A DNA stretch of 64,000 bases from Ignavibacteria bacterium (GCA_019187405.1 JABAQZ010000014.1:1-64000), one strand, 5' to 3'. Shown: positions 44,771 through 54,007, numbered from the stretch's first letter. Numbers and translations: made by a program. The notes: a model not told the origin generated them from the letters alone.

Positions 44771-45831
44771 TAACATCTAATAAACCGGATTATCAATCGG
44801 AGAATAATACAATAAGCGAGGATACCGGCGGTCAGAAGAAAAAAAATGCCGCATTGAATTTGGAATTCATAAATAATTATTCAGGCAGTGCTTTTATTTT
44901 TTTGCTAATTGTTCAAGTCGTTACCGGCATGCTGCTTGTGTTTTATTACAAGGGATATCCCGAGCTTGCATTCGAAAGCGTACTGCACATAAACTCAAAT
45001 GTAAATTCGGGATGGTTTATTAAATCTTTGCATACGGCAGCGTCGAATGCAATGATAATATGCTTAATGATTTACATGCTGACAATGTTTCTCGGAAAAT
45101 TATATTATGACAAAGAATGGAGCGTATGGATAACGGGATTTATTTTATTGCTGATTTCGGCTGCCTCTTTATTTACGGGAAAACTTCTTCCGTGGAGCGA
45201 AGCATCATATTACTCGACAATGACGGCTGTAAATTATATCGGTGAGATTCCTTTGGTCGGAAATTTTCTAAGAAATGTATTTACCGGAGGAGATAAATTA
45301 AGCAGTATTTCTCTTCCAAGATTTTACGGACTTCATATTTCTGTTATTCCGATAATCTTTATAATTACTTTAGTTATTCATCTAATGACATTGCATAAAG
45401 GAAAAGTTATCATTCAAAATGAAACTTTAAAAAATGGAAATGACAGATTATATTTTCCACAGACATTTCTTTTAAGAAACTTATTGATATGGGCATTAAT
45501 ACTTGCTGTCATGGTACCGATTTCAATTTATACTCCATGGGAACCGGGGAATAAAATGGATGAATTAATTTCCGAACCTAAATTTGAAAAACCCGGCTGG
45601 TATTTTAATTTCATGCTCGGCGGATTAAACGGAGGTGATTCCAAACTGAGCTCTGGCGGAGGAAATATTATTTCGAATATTTTTATTGCTGCATTTGTAA
45701 TTTTTGGGATTATATTACCATTCGTTGATAAAAACACCAAAGATGGCAAGAGAAGTAAGCTGGTATTGGCAGCAGGGGCAATACTTTTTTTATATTTTTT
45801 GTCAGTTACAATAATTGGATTTTTAAAATGA
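44767..45831 (+). CDS. Cytochrome b of a divergent Rieske/bc-type complex
   Basis: The 354-residue protein unites the cytochrome b N-terminal and C-terminal domains: about eight helices, with VVTGMLLVFYYKGYPELAFESV, SGWFIKSLHTAASN, GKLLPWSEASYY and RFYGLHISV. Heme ligands His89, His190 and His205 are seen. The fourth, expected 14 residues after His89, is Tyr103. The Qo-site PEWY motif is PGWY (residues 276-279), so the catalytic glutamate is missing. Helix D has the 15-residue His spacing of cytochrome b6 complexes. It is encoded between the Rieske and 11-heme genes, overlapping both by 4 bases, so the three probably form one complex in the inner membrane. Confidence 0.9.
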   Translation: MITSNKPDYQSENNTISEDTGGQKKKNAALNLEFINNYSGSAFIFLLIVQVVTGMLLVFYYKGYPELAFESVLHINSNVNSGWFIKSLHTAASNAMIICLMIYMLTMFLGKLYYDKEWSVWITGFILLLISAASLFTGKLLPWSEASYYSTMTAVNYIGEIPLVGNFLRNVFTGGDKLSSISLPRFYGLHISVIPIIFIITLVIHLMTLHKGKVIIQNETLKNGNDRLYFPQTFLLRNLLIWALILAVMVPISIYTPWEPGNKMDELISEPKFEKPGWYFNFMLGGLNGGDSKLSSGGGNIISNIFIAAFVIFGIILPFVDKNTKDGKRSKLVLAAGAILFLYFLSVTIIGFLK

Positions 45832-47297
45832 ATATTTCGGAGAAAAAAATACCGGTCAATAAAATTTTAAAAGTCATTTATTGCCTTTTATTTTCGGGAT
45901 ATGCTTTTTACTCCGCAAAAATTTATGCGCAAAATGTGAATCTGGAAAAAGAAGATATGTGCTATAATTGTCATGCCATACTCGAAGGCAGGCTGAAGAC
46001 GCCGGCTGATCTATATAAGAAGGATGTTCATTTTGAAAAAGGTATTTCATGTGCATCATGTCATGGCGGGAATTATAAGTCTGACGATGTTGATATCTCT
46101 ATGGATTCGACAGCAGGATTTATCGGTAAACCTGCACCGAACAAGATTGCCGGAATCTGCTCAAAATGTCACAGTAAACAATATTCAAAATTCAAAAACA
46201 GCGTGCATGGAAATTCTGTTTCGGGTAAAGGCGCTCCTATCAGCAGCTGCATTGTCTGTCACGGGATTCATGATATTTCTCCCGTTAAATCGGCGGATTC
46301 AAAAGTAAGGAGCACAAACATAGTAAACACATGCAATTCATGTCACGGGAATGCATCTATTATAAAAAGATACAACAAAAATTTACCCGTGAATCAATTG
46401 AAAGATTATAAGACTTCGGTTCATGGAAAAGGATTGCTAAAAGGAGACAGGAAAGTTCCTTCTTGTATATCTTGTCACAATCATCACGATATATTAAGAG
46501 TCAGCGATGAGAATTCACCCGTTAACAGAATTAATGTTATGGGTACCTGTAATAAATGTCACGGGGACAGTTTATATATGAGCGGATATAAGATTCCATT
46601 CGGTCAATATGAAAAATATAAAACGTCCGTTCATGGTAAAGCATTTCTCGAGCAAAAAAATCCGAAAGCTCCAGTATGCATAAATTGTCATGGCAGCCAC
46701 GGAATCAATCCACCGGGAACAGAAAAATTTTCCGAAGTTTGCGGAAGCTGTCATGTGATAAATGCACAGATGTTTAAGAATAGTCCTCATCATAAAGCGT
46801 TCAACGAAAAAGGATTAAATCATTGTTCGACCTGTCACAATCAGCATGACATAAATCATCCAACGGATGAAATGATTGGAGCCGGAGAAAAATCCGTCTG
46901 TGTAAAATGTCATAAGGATGATAAAGGAATCGAAATGTCAGTTTACATGAAAAAGATGATAGACAGTTTAATGAGTGAAGCAGAAGAAGCAAACATGCTT
47001 TTGGGATATGCAGCTTTAAAAGGAATGGATGTGCTTGATTCAAAAATAGACGATAATGAATTAAAGCAAATATTGATTACAAGCAGAACGTCAGTCCATA
47101 GTTCGGATCCAGAAATATTTAAAAGTAAAATCGAAGCAGGTTTTAAAATCACAGATGAAGCCAAAGACATTGCTGAAAAAGCTCAGAATGAATATTCATT
47201 AAGAAAGATTCTTCCCTGGATTTCGGTTTTTTTTGTTGCAGTAATTTTTGTATCGGGTTTATTTAAATTAAGAAAAAATAAAAAAGTAAAAGAATAA
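45828..47297 (+). CDS. 11-heme c-type cytochrome with C-terminal anchor
   Basis: Eleven CxxCH motifs lie in the first 375 residues, in a repeating 'CxxCHG-HDI' pattern with conserved SVHGKG/SVHGKAF spacers, which bring distal histidines. A signal peptide (YCLLFSGYAFYSAKIYA) precedes them. The last 115 residues are heme-free: an alpha-helical stretch and a transmembrane anchor (ILPWISVFFVAVIFVSGLF). It overlaps the cytochrome b gene, so it probably replaces cytochrome c1 or f as electron acceptor of the Rieske complex. Electrons would then leave for soluble tetraheme carriers or the outer-membrane conduits. Resembles the multiheme subunit beside bc-type genes in several Deltaproteobacteria and Ignavibacteria, by family knowledge. 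Confidence 0.88.
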   Translation: MNISEKKIPVNKILKVIYCLLFSGYAFYSAKIYAQNVNLEKEDMCYNCHAILEGRLKTPADLYKKDVHFEKGISCASCHGGNYKSDDVDISMDSTAGFIGKPAPNKIAGICSKCHSKQYSKFKNSVHGNSVSGKGAPISSCIVCHGIHDISPVKSADSKVRSTNIVNTCNSCHGNASIIKRYNKNLPVNQLKDYKTSVHGKGLLKGDRKVPSCISCHNHHDILRVSDENSPVNRINVMGTCNKCHGDSLYMSGYKIPFGQYEKYKTSVHGKAFLEQKNPKAPVCINCHGSHGINPPGTEKFSEVCGSCHVINAQMFKNSPHHKAFNEKGLNHCSTCHNQHDINHPTDEMIGAGEKSVCVKCHKDDKGIEMSVYMKKMIDSLMSEAEEANMLLGYAALKGMDVLDSKIDDNELKQILITSRTSVHSSDPEIFKSKIEAGFKITDEAKDIAEKAQNEYSLRKILPWISVFFVAVIFVSGLFKLRKNKKVKE

Positions 47298-47340
47298 TAT
47301 TTACAAATAATTAAATTTAAAAATTCAAAAAGGAGAAAAA

Positions 47341-47916
47341 ATGCGTTTCGGAAAAATGGTTACTTCTGTTTTGATTCTTTCATTCAGCTTGTTTTATTTC
47401 GGTGCGATAAAAATTGAAACCGATAAAAGCGAACAGTTTAAATATATCGGAGCCGATAAATGCGGAAGCGTATGTCACAAGGGTGATTCAAAAGGAAACC
47501 AATATGAGAAGTGGCAGAACTCAAAGCATTCAAAAGCTTTTTTAACATTACAGACTCCGGAAGCCGACAAAATTGCTCTCGACAAAGGATTCACAACGCC
47601 TGCCGCGGAGACGCCGGCTTGCGTAAAATGTCATGTGCTCGGCAAGGATCTGGATGAATCGGAGTTTACGGAAACTTTTGATAAAACCCAGGGAGTACAA
47701 TGTGAGACCTGTCATGGTCCGGGATCGGAATATAAAGGAATACTTGTAATGAAAGATAAAGAGTTATCAAAAGAGAAAGGTCTGATAATTCATAAAAATG
47801 ACAGAGACGTATTTTGCGCAACATGTCACAATCAGGAAAGCCCTACATTTAAGGGATTTAATCTTGATGAAGAATGGGAAAAAATTAAACATTTGAGACC
47901 TGTAACCGGACAGTAA
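47341..47916 (+). CDS. Tetraheme cytochrome c554-like carrier 1
   Basis: The 191-residue protein has a signal peptide (MVTSVLILSFSLFYFGAI) and four heme sites: a CX3CH (CGSVCH, about residue 41) and CVKCH, CETCH, CATCH. The spacing and the KWQNSKHSKAFLTLQ, AAETPACVKCHVLGKD, GVQCETCHGPGSEY and SPTFKGFN segments place it in the cytochrome c554/multiheme c family. Soluble periplasmic carrier between inner-membrane oxidases and outer-membrane conduits is the likely role. It has a strong Shine-Dalgarno (AGGAG at 47331-47335), rare in this window, implying high expression. Paralogues follow at 51542 and 52136. Confidence 0.88.
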   Translation: MRFGKMVTSVLILSFSLFYFGAIKIETDKSEQFKYIGADKCGSVCHKGDSKGNQYEKWQNSKHSKAFLTLQTPEADKIALDKGFTTPAAETPACVKCHVLGKDLDESEFTETFDKTQGVQCETCHGPGSEYKGILVMKDKELSKEKGLIIHKNDRDVFCATCHNQESPTFKGFNLDEEWEKIKHLRPVTGQ

Positions 47917-47955
47917 GATTTTTATTTTGCTTTCATAAGCCATAATAAAAGAACA

Positions 47956-49242
47956 ATGAAAAGAATAATTTACTCCTTATTAATTTTGATTTCATTATCT
48001 GATGTTTTGTATTCTCAATCAATAAATTTCAGAGTGAGTTCGTATTTTTATAGTTGGGAAAGAGCTGACAGTATCTATACTTCAAGCAAGACATCACATT
48101 TAAAAGGATATCAAAATTTACTGCTCGAAGCAACTCATAACAAATGGAGTCTTCACTCTCTTTTACAGACGGAAGAGGACATAGTAAATAAATCGGGCGA
48201 CGGGTTTAACTTCAGGATTTATAATCTTTATTTAAAAGGAAGCAATCTGCTGAATCTGTTTGATTTAAAATTGGGGAGACAGTATGTGTTTGCAGGTACT
48301 GGTAATTCGGCTATTGACGGAATTCACATTAAGCTAAAAGCCGGGAAGAGCAAGCAATATCAGTTTACTGGTTATGCAGGCGCGTTAACTGCGCTTGATT
48401 ATGAAGTAAAAAAATATCCGGAGCTGAATAAAAATTTTGCATTCGGCGCATTATTTTCCTATTACGGAATAAGAGGTATGAATGCTGCCTTGAGTTATTT
48501 CAAAAGAAATAAACAAATGGAATCCTATTCTGCATTAAGATTGGACAGTCTGTTTGTAACGCAAACGGTGGAAGTTGACAGAGATTTCCGACAGGATCAG
48601 CTTGCAGGTTTGGAGGTTAACTATACTTTACAAAATCATCTCAATGCTTATCTTAAAACTTACTATGATCTTAACTCCGGAAATTTATACCGCTGTGAAT
48701 TAAACGGCAGATATAAGATTGATAATATGGATTTTTCTCTTTCTTATACATACAGACAGCCATACATAAGATACAACAGCATATTCTGGGTTTTTCCTTA
48801 TGAAGAAAACCATGAATTGGAAGCCGGCTTCGATTATATATTTAAATCGGGATTGAATTTGTTCTGCAAAATAACGGATAATATATTCACCGAAGATAAT
48901 TCATTAAGACTTCAATTGGGAGTGAGCCACATGAATTATGGAATCAGTTATACCAATCAATCTGGATATGGAGGAAGCGCTAACGGCATCAATGCATATT
49001 ATTATAAAGAAATTATCAGGACTCTGCTTTCCGGTAACGTTTCGGTAAATTATTATAACTACGGAATGGGTAAATATTACAAGGAAAGGTTCGATGCATT
49101 TAGCGGAATGCTTGGAGTTACGTTAAGACCATTCCCTAACCTGAGTTTTGATGCGCAGGGACAGATTGTAACGAACAAAATAAGCAAATATGATATGCGG
49201 ATGTTGTTTGGAATAAATTACTGGTTATTCGAAAAATTTTAG
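47956..49242 (+). CDS. Outer-membrane beta-barrel porin of conduit module A
   Basis: The 428-residue protein has a signal peptide (LLILISLSDVLYSQS). The mature part alternates amphipathic strands, rich in Tyr, Asn and Gly (GYQNLLLEA, FRIYNLYLKGSNLLNLFDLKLGRQYVF, YGSGNIQNGI-like), and ends in a C-terminal aromatic residue (WLFEKF) as expected for insertion by the BAM machinery. No cysteine-heme sites. Its length and strand content suit a barrel of about 20 or more strands able to sheath a cytochrome. It is followed by 14-heme and 7-heme cytochrome genes and has a full-length paralogue of identical length at 52721, so it is the pore of an electron conduit. Confidence 0.82.
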   Translation: MKRIIYSLLILISLSDVLYSQSINFRVSSYFYSWERADSIYTSSKTSHLKGYQNLLLEATHNKWSLHSLLQTEEDIVNKSGDGFNFRIYNLYLKGSNLLNLFDLKLGRQYVFAGTGNSAIDGIHIKLKAGKSKQYQFTGYAGALTALDYEVKKYPELNKNFAFGALFSYYGIRGMNAALSYFKRNKQMESYSALRLDSLFVTQTVEVDRDFRQDQLAGLEVNYTLQNHLNAYLKTYYDLNSGNLYRCELNGRYKIDNMDFSLSYTYRQPYIRYNSIFWVFPYEENHELEAGFDYIFKSGLNLFCKITDNIFTEDNSLRLQLGVSHMNYGISYTNQSGYGGSANGINAYYYKEIIRTLLSGNVSVNYYNYGMGKYYKERFDAFSGMLGVTLRPFPNLSFDAQGQIVTNKISKYDMRMLFGINYWLFEKF

Positions 49243-49262
49243 AAATTATTTATTTAAAAAAT

Positions 49263-50528
49263 ATGAATGCCTTAAAAGTTTATTTGTTATTCTTCACGGG
49301 TTTTATTGTTTTGATTGTTTGCTTAGCATTCAAATTTAATGATACTCATGCGGGCTCGAATATCCATTCTGATTTCCCGAATAAAAAAAACAAAGCAGAC
49401 AGCAGTAAAATAATTAAGTTTGACCACAGGCTTCATATTAAAGATGTAGGAGCAAAGTGTCAGGATTGTCACACAAAAGTTTTATCATCTGAAGATTCGA
49501 GAGACAACCTTAATCCCGGCGAAAAAACATGTTCGACATGTCATGATGTAAAAGACAAGAAGGACTGTAAGTTATGTCATTATGAAGGAGTTTTTAAAAA
49601 ATTAAAATCAGTTAAGAGGGAAATTTATTTTTCTCATAAATTGCACATAGGGGAAGTCCAATGTACGTATTGTCATACAGATTTGGACAAAGTTAAATAT
49701 TCAAATTCAAACGGCACTGGAGCGGGATTTCCTTCAATGGAAAAATGTTATGATTGTCATAATAATAAAAAGGCGCCGAATAACTGCGATGCATGTCATA
49801 AAAATCTGACAAATTTAAAACCCAAGGATCATCTCGGCAATAATTTTTTGAACGAGCACAAAATATATTCCGGAGGTATCTCCGAAAAGAATAACTGTAT
49901 GATGTGTCATAGCGATAATTTTTGTCAAGTATGTCACAGTCCGCTGAAATATTCCGGCAACAATACACCGGAGAATTTTTATTCTCCTTATTATACAAAA
50001 GAAACAGCAACAAGAACCGACAGGGAAGCATTGCAAAAACTTACTACAAGGCATGTATTAAATTACCGGTTCATTCACGGACTTGATGCAAATCAGAAAG
50101 GCTTTGAATGTAAAACATGTCATGATCCGGTCGAGTTTTGTTCTTCATGTCATCAAAACAACGGAAGCATAGTAACCGGTATATTGCCAAACAGTCATCA
50201 GCAGCAAAATTTTACATCGTTTGGCGTCGGCTCGGGAGGAGGCTTGCATGCTGAGCTTGCAAAAAAAGATATCGAATCCTGCCAGTCATGTCATGATCCT
50301 GAAGGAAGCGATCCGACTTGTGTTAAATGTCATTTTGACAATGACGGCGTAATAGGTACAAATCCGAAAACGCATGATTACGGATTTTTAAAAGATGAAA
50401 AAGGAATATGGCATCAGACACGCGGAGCTAATTGCTACGTTTGTCATACAGATCCAAATTCTAAACCTGATGGAATCCCGGGAACAGGATTTTGCGGGTA
50501 TTGTCATGGAAATAATAATGCAAAATAA
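49263..50528 (+). CDS. 14-heme c-type cytochrome of conduit module A
   Basis: I count fourteen CxxCH motifs in 421 residues, starting at CQDCH (about 66) and ending at CGYCH (about 414). Conserved features include FDHRLH and FSHKLH (distal His), the close pair CMMCHSDNFCQVCH, CKTCHDPVEFCSSCH and CQSCHDPEGSDPTCVKCH. The N-terminal hydrophobic stretch (VYLLFFTGFIVLIVCLAF) is a signal peptide or anchor; the Cys at residue 20 is not in a good lipobox. Its size and place after the porin suggest that it threads the barrel or docks at its periplasmic mouth, comparable in role to MtrA/OmaB, with more hemes. Its paralogue is at 54025. Confidence 0.88.
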   Translation: MNALKVYLLFFTGFIVLIVCLAFKFNDTHAGSNIHSDFPNKKNKADSSKIIKFDHRLHIKDVGAKCQDCHTKVLSSEDSRDNLNPGEKTCSTCHDVKDKKDCKLCHYEGVFKKLKSVKREIYFSHKLHIGEVQCTYCHTDLDKVKYSNSNGTGAGFPSMEKCYDCHNNKKAPNNCDACHKNLTNLKPKDHLGNNFLNEHKIYSGGISEKNNCMMCHSDNFCQVCHSPLKYSGNNTPENFYSPYYTKETATRTDREALQKLTTRHVLNYRFIHGLDANQKGFECKTCHDPVEFCSSCHQNNGSIVTGILPNSHQQQNFTSFGVGSGGGLHAELAKKDIESCQSCHDPEGSDPTCVKCHFDNDGVIGTNPKTHDYGFLKDEKGIWHQTRGANCYVCHTDPNSKPDGIPGTGFCGYCHGNNNAK

Positions 50529-50539
50529 AATTTATTTTT

Positions 50540-51400
50540 ATGAAAAATAAATTACTATTATATCTGATTTTTTTAATGGCAGCCGTGACTGCAGGAATAT
50601 ACATTGGATGTGAAGAGACAACCGATAACCTGATTACAACTCCTACGTCTGCTGCGCATCCTTCGGGATGGAGAGATTCCAGCTCGACAAATTTTCATGG
50701 CAAGTTTATTCAGGATAATAAATTATGGAATTTAAAAAAATGTCAGGGCTGCCACGGCGCAGATTATAAAGGAGGCAGTACGGGAATGAACTGCAATACA
50801 TGCCATATCGAGCCGGGAGGACCGGAAAATTGCATGCTGTGTCATGGCAGCAAATCCGGCAACATCAATCCGCCAAAAGCATTGAACGGGAATACTTCAA
50901 TTGAATATTTGGGAGTTGGCATGCATGAATTTCATTTAGATACTACAAAATACTCTAAAAATGTAGAATGCAGCGAATGTCATAAATTATTTAACAATGT
51001 ATTCAGTGATTCAAATCATATCGGAAATATGCCTGATGGAATTGCCGATATTAATTTTGGAAGTCTGGCAAAGACTTCAATCGGCGGTGGGATTTTTCCG
51101 GTACCTGTGTGGAACAGAAGTTCTGGATCATGCTCTGAAGTTTATTGTCATGGTAATTTTAAAAACGGGAATAGAGATGCGATAGCTGTATGGACGGACA
51201 GTGCAAGCGTAAAATGCGGCACATGCCATGGTGATCCCAATACGGGAAATCCAAATCCAAAACCGAATGGGACTTTTGTACCGCCTCATTCTTCTACATT
51301 TACAATCAATAACTGTTATCTGTGTCATGGATCCGTTATTTCTAATTTGGGAAAAATAACAAATAAGAATTTACACGTGAATGGAATTATCAATTATTAA
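50540..51400 (+). CDS. 7-heme cytochrome lipoprotein of conduit module A
   Basis: The 286-residue protein has a lipoprotein-like signal peptide (LIFLMAAVTAGIYIGC, Cys at about residue 24). Six CxxCH motifs and one CX4CH (CSEVYCH) follow. The last CX4CH ... CxxCH pair (CSEVYCHGNF ... VKCGTCHGDP) is the domain first named from Geobacter (CxxxxCH...CXXCH). N-terminal lipidation and position after the porin suggest it is tethered to the outer membrane, probably on the cell surface as the terminal exit of electrons. Both sides of the membrane are formally possible. The paralogue is at 55306. Its gene ends the first module, 140 bases before the next. Confidence 0.85.
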   Translation: MKNKLLLYLIFLMAAVTAGIYIGCEETTDNLITTPTSAAHPSGWRDSSSTNFHGKFIQDNKLWNLKKCQGCHGADYKGGSTGMNCNTCHIEPGGPENCMLCHGSKSGNINPPKALNGNTSIEYLGVGMHEFHLDTTKYSKNVECSECHKLFNNVFSDSNHIGNMPDGIADINFGSLAKTSIGGGIFPVPVWNRSSGSCSEVYCHGNFKNGNRDAIAVWTDSASVKCGTCHGDPNTGNPNPKPNGTFVPPHSSTFTINNCYLCHGSVISNLGKITNKNLHVNGIINY

Positions 51401-51541
51401 TTATTAATTATTAGAATCATACAGTAGTAAAAAAAATTTTGATTTAATTTTTTAATATATGATTTTAAAGCTGTTTTATTATTAGCAAAAAATTGCTGAT
51501 TTAAAAATAATGCAGTTATTTTAAAAAGAGGAGACTTAAAA

Positions 51542-52111
51542 ATGAGAAAAAAAATTTATTTTGTTTTACCGGTCATTGTTTTCATCGGAATAATGTTTCT
51601 TACGGCATCTCACAATCCGCCATTGAACATATCCGGTGATTTTAAATATGTTGGAGTTTCGACGTGTGTCGGAGCATGCCACAAAACCGATGCTCAAGGA
51701 AAGCAGCTTGACATCTGGAAAGCTTCAAAGCACGCACAGGCATTTACGACGCTGCAGTCAGCGGATGCAGATAAAATTGCAGCAGACAAAGGATTCACGA
51801 CTCCTGCGGCAGAAACACCCGCTTGTGTGAAATGCCACGTGCTTGGGAAAGACATTGTCGAGAGTGAGCTGGAATCCACATTCGATAAAACTGAAGGAGT
51901 TCAGTGTGAGTCATGTCATGGTCCGGGTTCGGATTACAAGAAACTTTCCGTAATGAAAGACAAACAAAAGTCTATTGAAAACGGATTAGTTGTTCATACG
52001 GAAAAAGAAGCGTTCTGTACTCAATGTCATAATTCTGACAGCCCTACATTCAAGGGTTTCAATTATGATGAAATGTGGGATAAGATAAAGCATCCGAAGC
52101 CGGTAGAATAA
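51542..52111 (+). CDS. Tetraheme cytochrome c554-like carrier 2
   Basis: The 189-residue periplasmic tetraheme cytochrome has CX3CH (CVGACH), CVKCH, CESCH and CTQCH, and is closely similar to carrier 1 through FTTPAAETPACVKCHVLGKDI and GVQCESCHGPGSDYKKLSVMKDKQKS. A signal peptide (IYFVLPVIVFIGIMFLTAS) leads it. It heads the second conduit module behind the 140-bp gap, with a strong Shine-Dalgarno (AGAGGAG at 51527-51533). The gap may contain its own promoter, but I find no convincing one. Confidence 0.88.
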   Translation: MRKKIYFVLPVIVFIGIMFLTASHNPPLNISGDFKYVGVSTCVGACHKTDAQGKQLDIWKASKHAQAFTTLQSADADKIAADKGFTTPAAETPACVKCHVLGKDIVESELESTFDKTEGVQCESCHGPGSDYKKLSVMKDKQKSIENGLVVHTEKEAFCTQCHNSDSPTFKGFNYDEMWDKIKHPKPVE

Positions 52112-52135
52112 TTAATCGCTAAATGATTAATTAAA

Positions 52136-52702
52136 ATGAGCGCAGTATTTAAAATTAATTATGTGATTTTTACCGGAATAATTTCAGTTTTATTTATTCT
52201 TTCGGGTGAAAATTTATCCCGGTCAAAATATAAATATGTCGGCGTAAATACTTGCATCGGCGCATGTCATAAGTCGGAAGAGCAGGGAAATCAGTTTTCG
52301 ATCTGGCAAAACTCTGCTCATTCTAAAGCATTTCTTACTCTGCAGACCGAAAGAGCTGACAGCATTGCCAAAGCAAAAGGATACGAAACACGCGCAGCTG
52401 AAACTCCACAATGCGTGAAATGTCACGTTCTCGGGAAAGATATTGATGAAAGCGAACTTAAGGGTTCGTTTGATAAAGCGCAGGGAGTTCAGTGTGAAAG
52501 CTGTCACGGACCTGGATCGGAATACAGAAAATTATCCGTGATGAAAGATAAAGGAAGAGCTGTTGAAAAGGGGCTAATCATTCATACAGAAAAGGAAAAG
52601 TTTTGCATTCATTGTCATAATGAAGAAAGCCCGACTTATTTTGAGTTTAATTACGAACCAATGTGGGAGATCATAGCACATTACAAACCAAAAGAAAAGT
52701 AA
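52136..52702 (+). CDS. Tetraheme cytochrome c554-like carrier 3
   Basis: This 188-residue paralogue of carriers 1 and 2 has CX3CH (CIGACH), CVKCH, CESCH and CIHCH. Signal peptide: YVIFTGIISVLFILSG. It follows carrier 2 after 24 bases, which means the second module carries two c554-like genes where the first carries one. Divergence in the C-terminal region (SPTYFEFNYEPMWEIIAHYKPKEK) may set partner specificity. Function as a periplasmic shuttle is inferred. Confidence 0.87.
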   Translation: MSAVFKINYVIFTGIISVLFILSGENLSRSKYKYVGVNTCIGACHKSEEQGNQFSIWQNSAHSKAFLTLQTERADSIAKAKGYETRAAETPQCVKCHVLGKDIDESELKGSFDKAQGVQCESCHGPGSEYRKLSVMKDKGRAVEKGLIIHTEKEKFCIHCHNEESPTYFEFNYEPMWEIIAHYKPKEK

Positions 52703-52720
52703 TTTAAATCTTGAAAAGCT

Positions 52721-54007
52721 ATGAAACATATATACGTTTTTATTTTTATCTTTTTATCGGCAGCTGAGGTTTATTCTCAATCGGTTAATTTAAGATTAAG
52801 CACTCAGTTTTACAGTTGGGAAAGAGCCGACAGCATTAACGGATCCGAAAAGACTGCTCATCTGAAAGGTTATCAAAACATGCTTCTTGAAGTTTCAGGA
52901 AGCAAATGGAGCTTTAACACCCTTGCTCAAATAGATGAAGACCTTGTAAATAAAATCGGAAGAGGATTTGATTACAGATTTTATAACTTTTATCTGAAAG
53001 GTACAAATCTTTTTGATGTAATGGATCTTAAGCTTGGGAGACAATATTTGTATTCAGGAGTCGGAAGAGGAGCAATTGACGGAATATATCTTAAAGTTAA
53101 AGCAGGCAAGAAGAGAGAATATCAGTTTACAGCATTCGGCGGTGCATTAACTCCGCTCGATTATACTTTCAGCGATTACAAATCTCTCGACGAGAATTTT
53201 CTTGCAGGCGGGATGTTTCAGTACTTCGGCGTCCGGGATTTTAATGCATCACTAAGCTACATGAATAAACATAAAAAACCAGAGAGTTATACTGCAGTAA
53301 GAATTGACAGCGCATTTATGACGCAGGAGATTTTGATAGATACAGATTCGCCTGCAGATCAGCTGATTGGAATTGATCTGAATTATCTTTACAATAAAAA
53401 ACACAACTTTTTTGCAAAAGCCTATTATGACATTAACAATAAAGTTTTTTACAAAGGAGAAATCAATGCAAGCGTGGTTCTGACAAAAGAGCTGAGATTC
53501 TCGGCGATGTATGAATACAGAGAACCGCAGATCAGTTACAATACCATTTTCAGAACATTTAATTTCAAACAAAATCAGGAAATAGGCGCAGGGATAGATT
53601 ACACATTTAAGAACGGTGTTAATGCTTTTGGAAGAATTGCAAATGTGATTTACGATGATGACAACTCGCTAAAGTTTCAGCTGGGATTCAGTCATCCTTC
53701 TTTCGGATTGTCATATACGAAATACACAGGATATGCCGGATTTTCTGACGGAGCATACGGCTATTATTACAGACAGCTTGTAAAAGAAAGACTTTCGATG
53801 AATGCAGGAATCGGATTTTCAAGTTACAGAGTGAGTGAATACGCCACCGATAAAACGGATGTTCTAAGCGGGCTGCTCGGACTCACATTCAGACCGAATC
53901 CTCAATTCAGCATTGATGTTCAGGGACAGATAAACACTAACAGGATTTATAAGTACGATACAAGAGTGCTTGTGGGAATAAATTACTGGTTATTTAAAAA
54001 GTTTTAA
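52721..54007 (+). CDS. Outer-membrane beta-barrel porin of conduit module B
   Basis: The 428-residue porin is a full-length paralogue of the one at 47956, with exactly the same length. Shared blocks include FYSWERADSI, KTAHLKGYQNMLLE, FYLKGTNLFDVMDLKLGRQYLY, GAIDGIYLKVKAGK and the C-terminal GINYWLFKKF. A signal peptide (IFIFLSAAEVYSQS) and terminal Phe fit BAM-dependent insertion. Middle regions are more divergent than ends, so the two pores may differ in their cytochrome fit or outer loops. It directly precedes the 14-heme gene of module B. Confidence 0.82.
   Translation: MKHIYVFIFIFLSAAEVYSQSVNLRLSTQFYSWERADSINGSEKTAHLKGYQNMLLEVSGSKWSFNTLAQIDEDLVNKIGRGFDYRFYNFYLKGTNLFDVMDLKLGRQYLYSGVGRGAIDGIYLKVKAGKKREYQFTAFGGALTPLDYTFSDYKSLDENFLAGGMFQYFGVRDFNASLSYMNKHKKPESYTAVRIDSAFMTQEILIDTDSPADQLIGIDLNYLYNKKHNFFAKAYYDINNKVFYKGEINASVVLTKELRFSAMYEYREPQISYNTIFRTFNFKQNQEIGAGIDYTFKNGVNAFGRIANVIYDDDNSLKFQLGFSHPSFGLSYTKYTGYAGFSDGAYGYYYRQLVKERLSMNAGIGFSSYRVSEYATDKTDVLSGLLGLTFRPNPQFSIDVQGQINTNRIYKYDTRVLVGINYWLFKKF

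Noticed and set aside
51476-51497. Possible internal sigma-54 promoter before module B (TTAGCA ... TTGCT)
   Set aside because: The -12 part fits but the -24 element lacks GG and the sequence is also a plain palindrome (AGCAAAAAATTGCT). Not strong enough to list.
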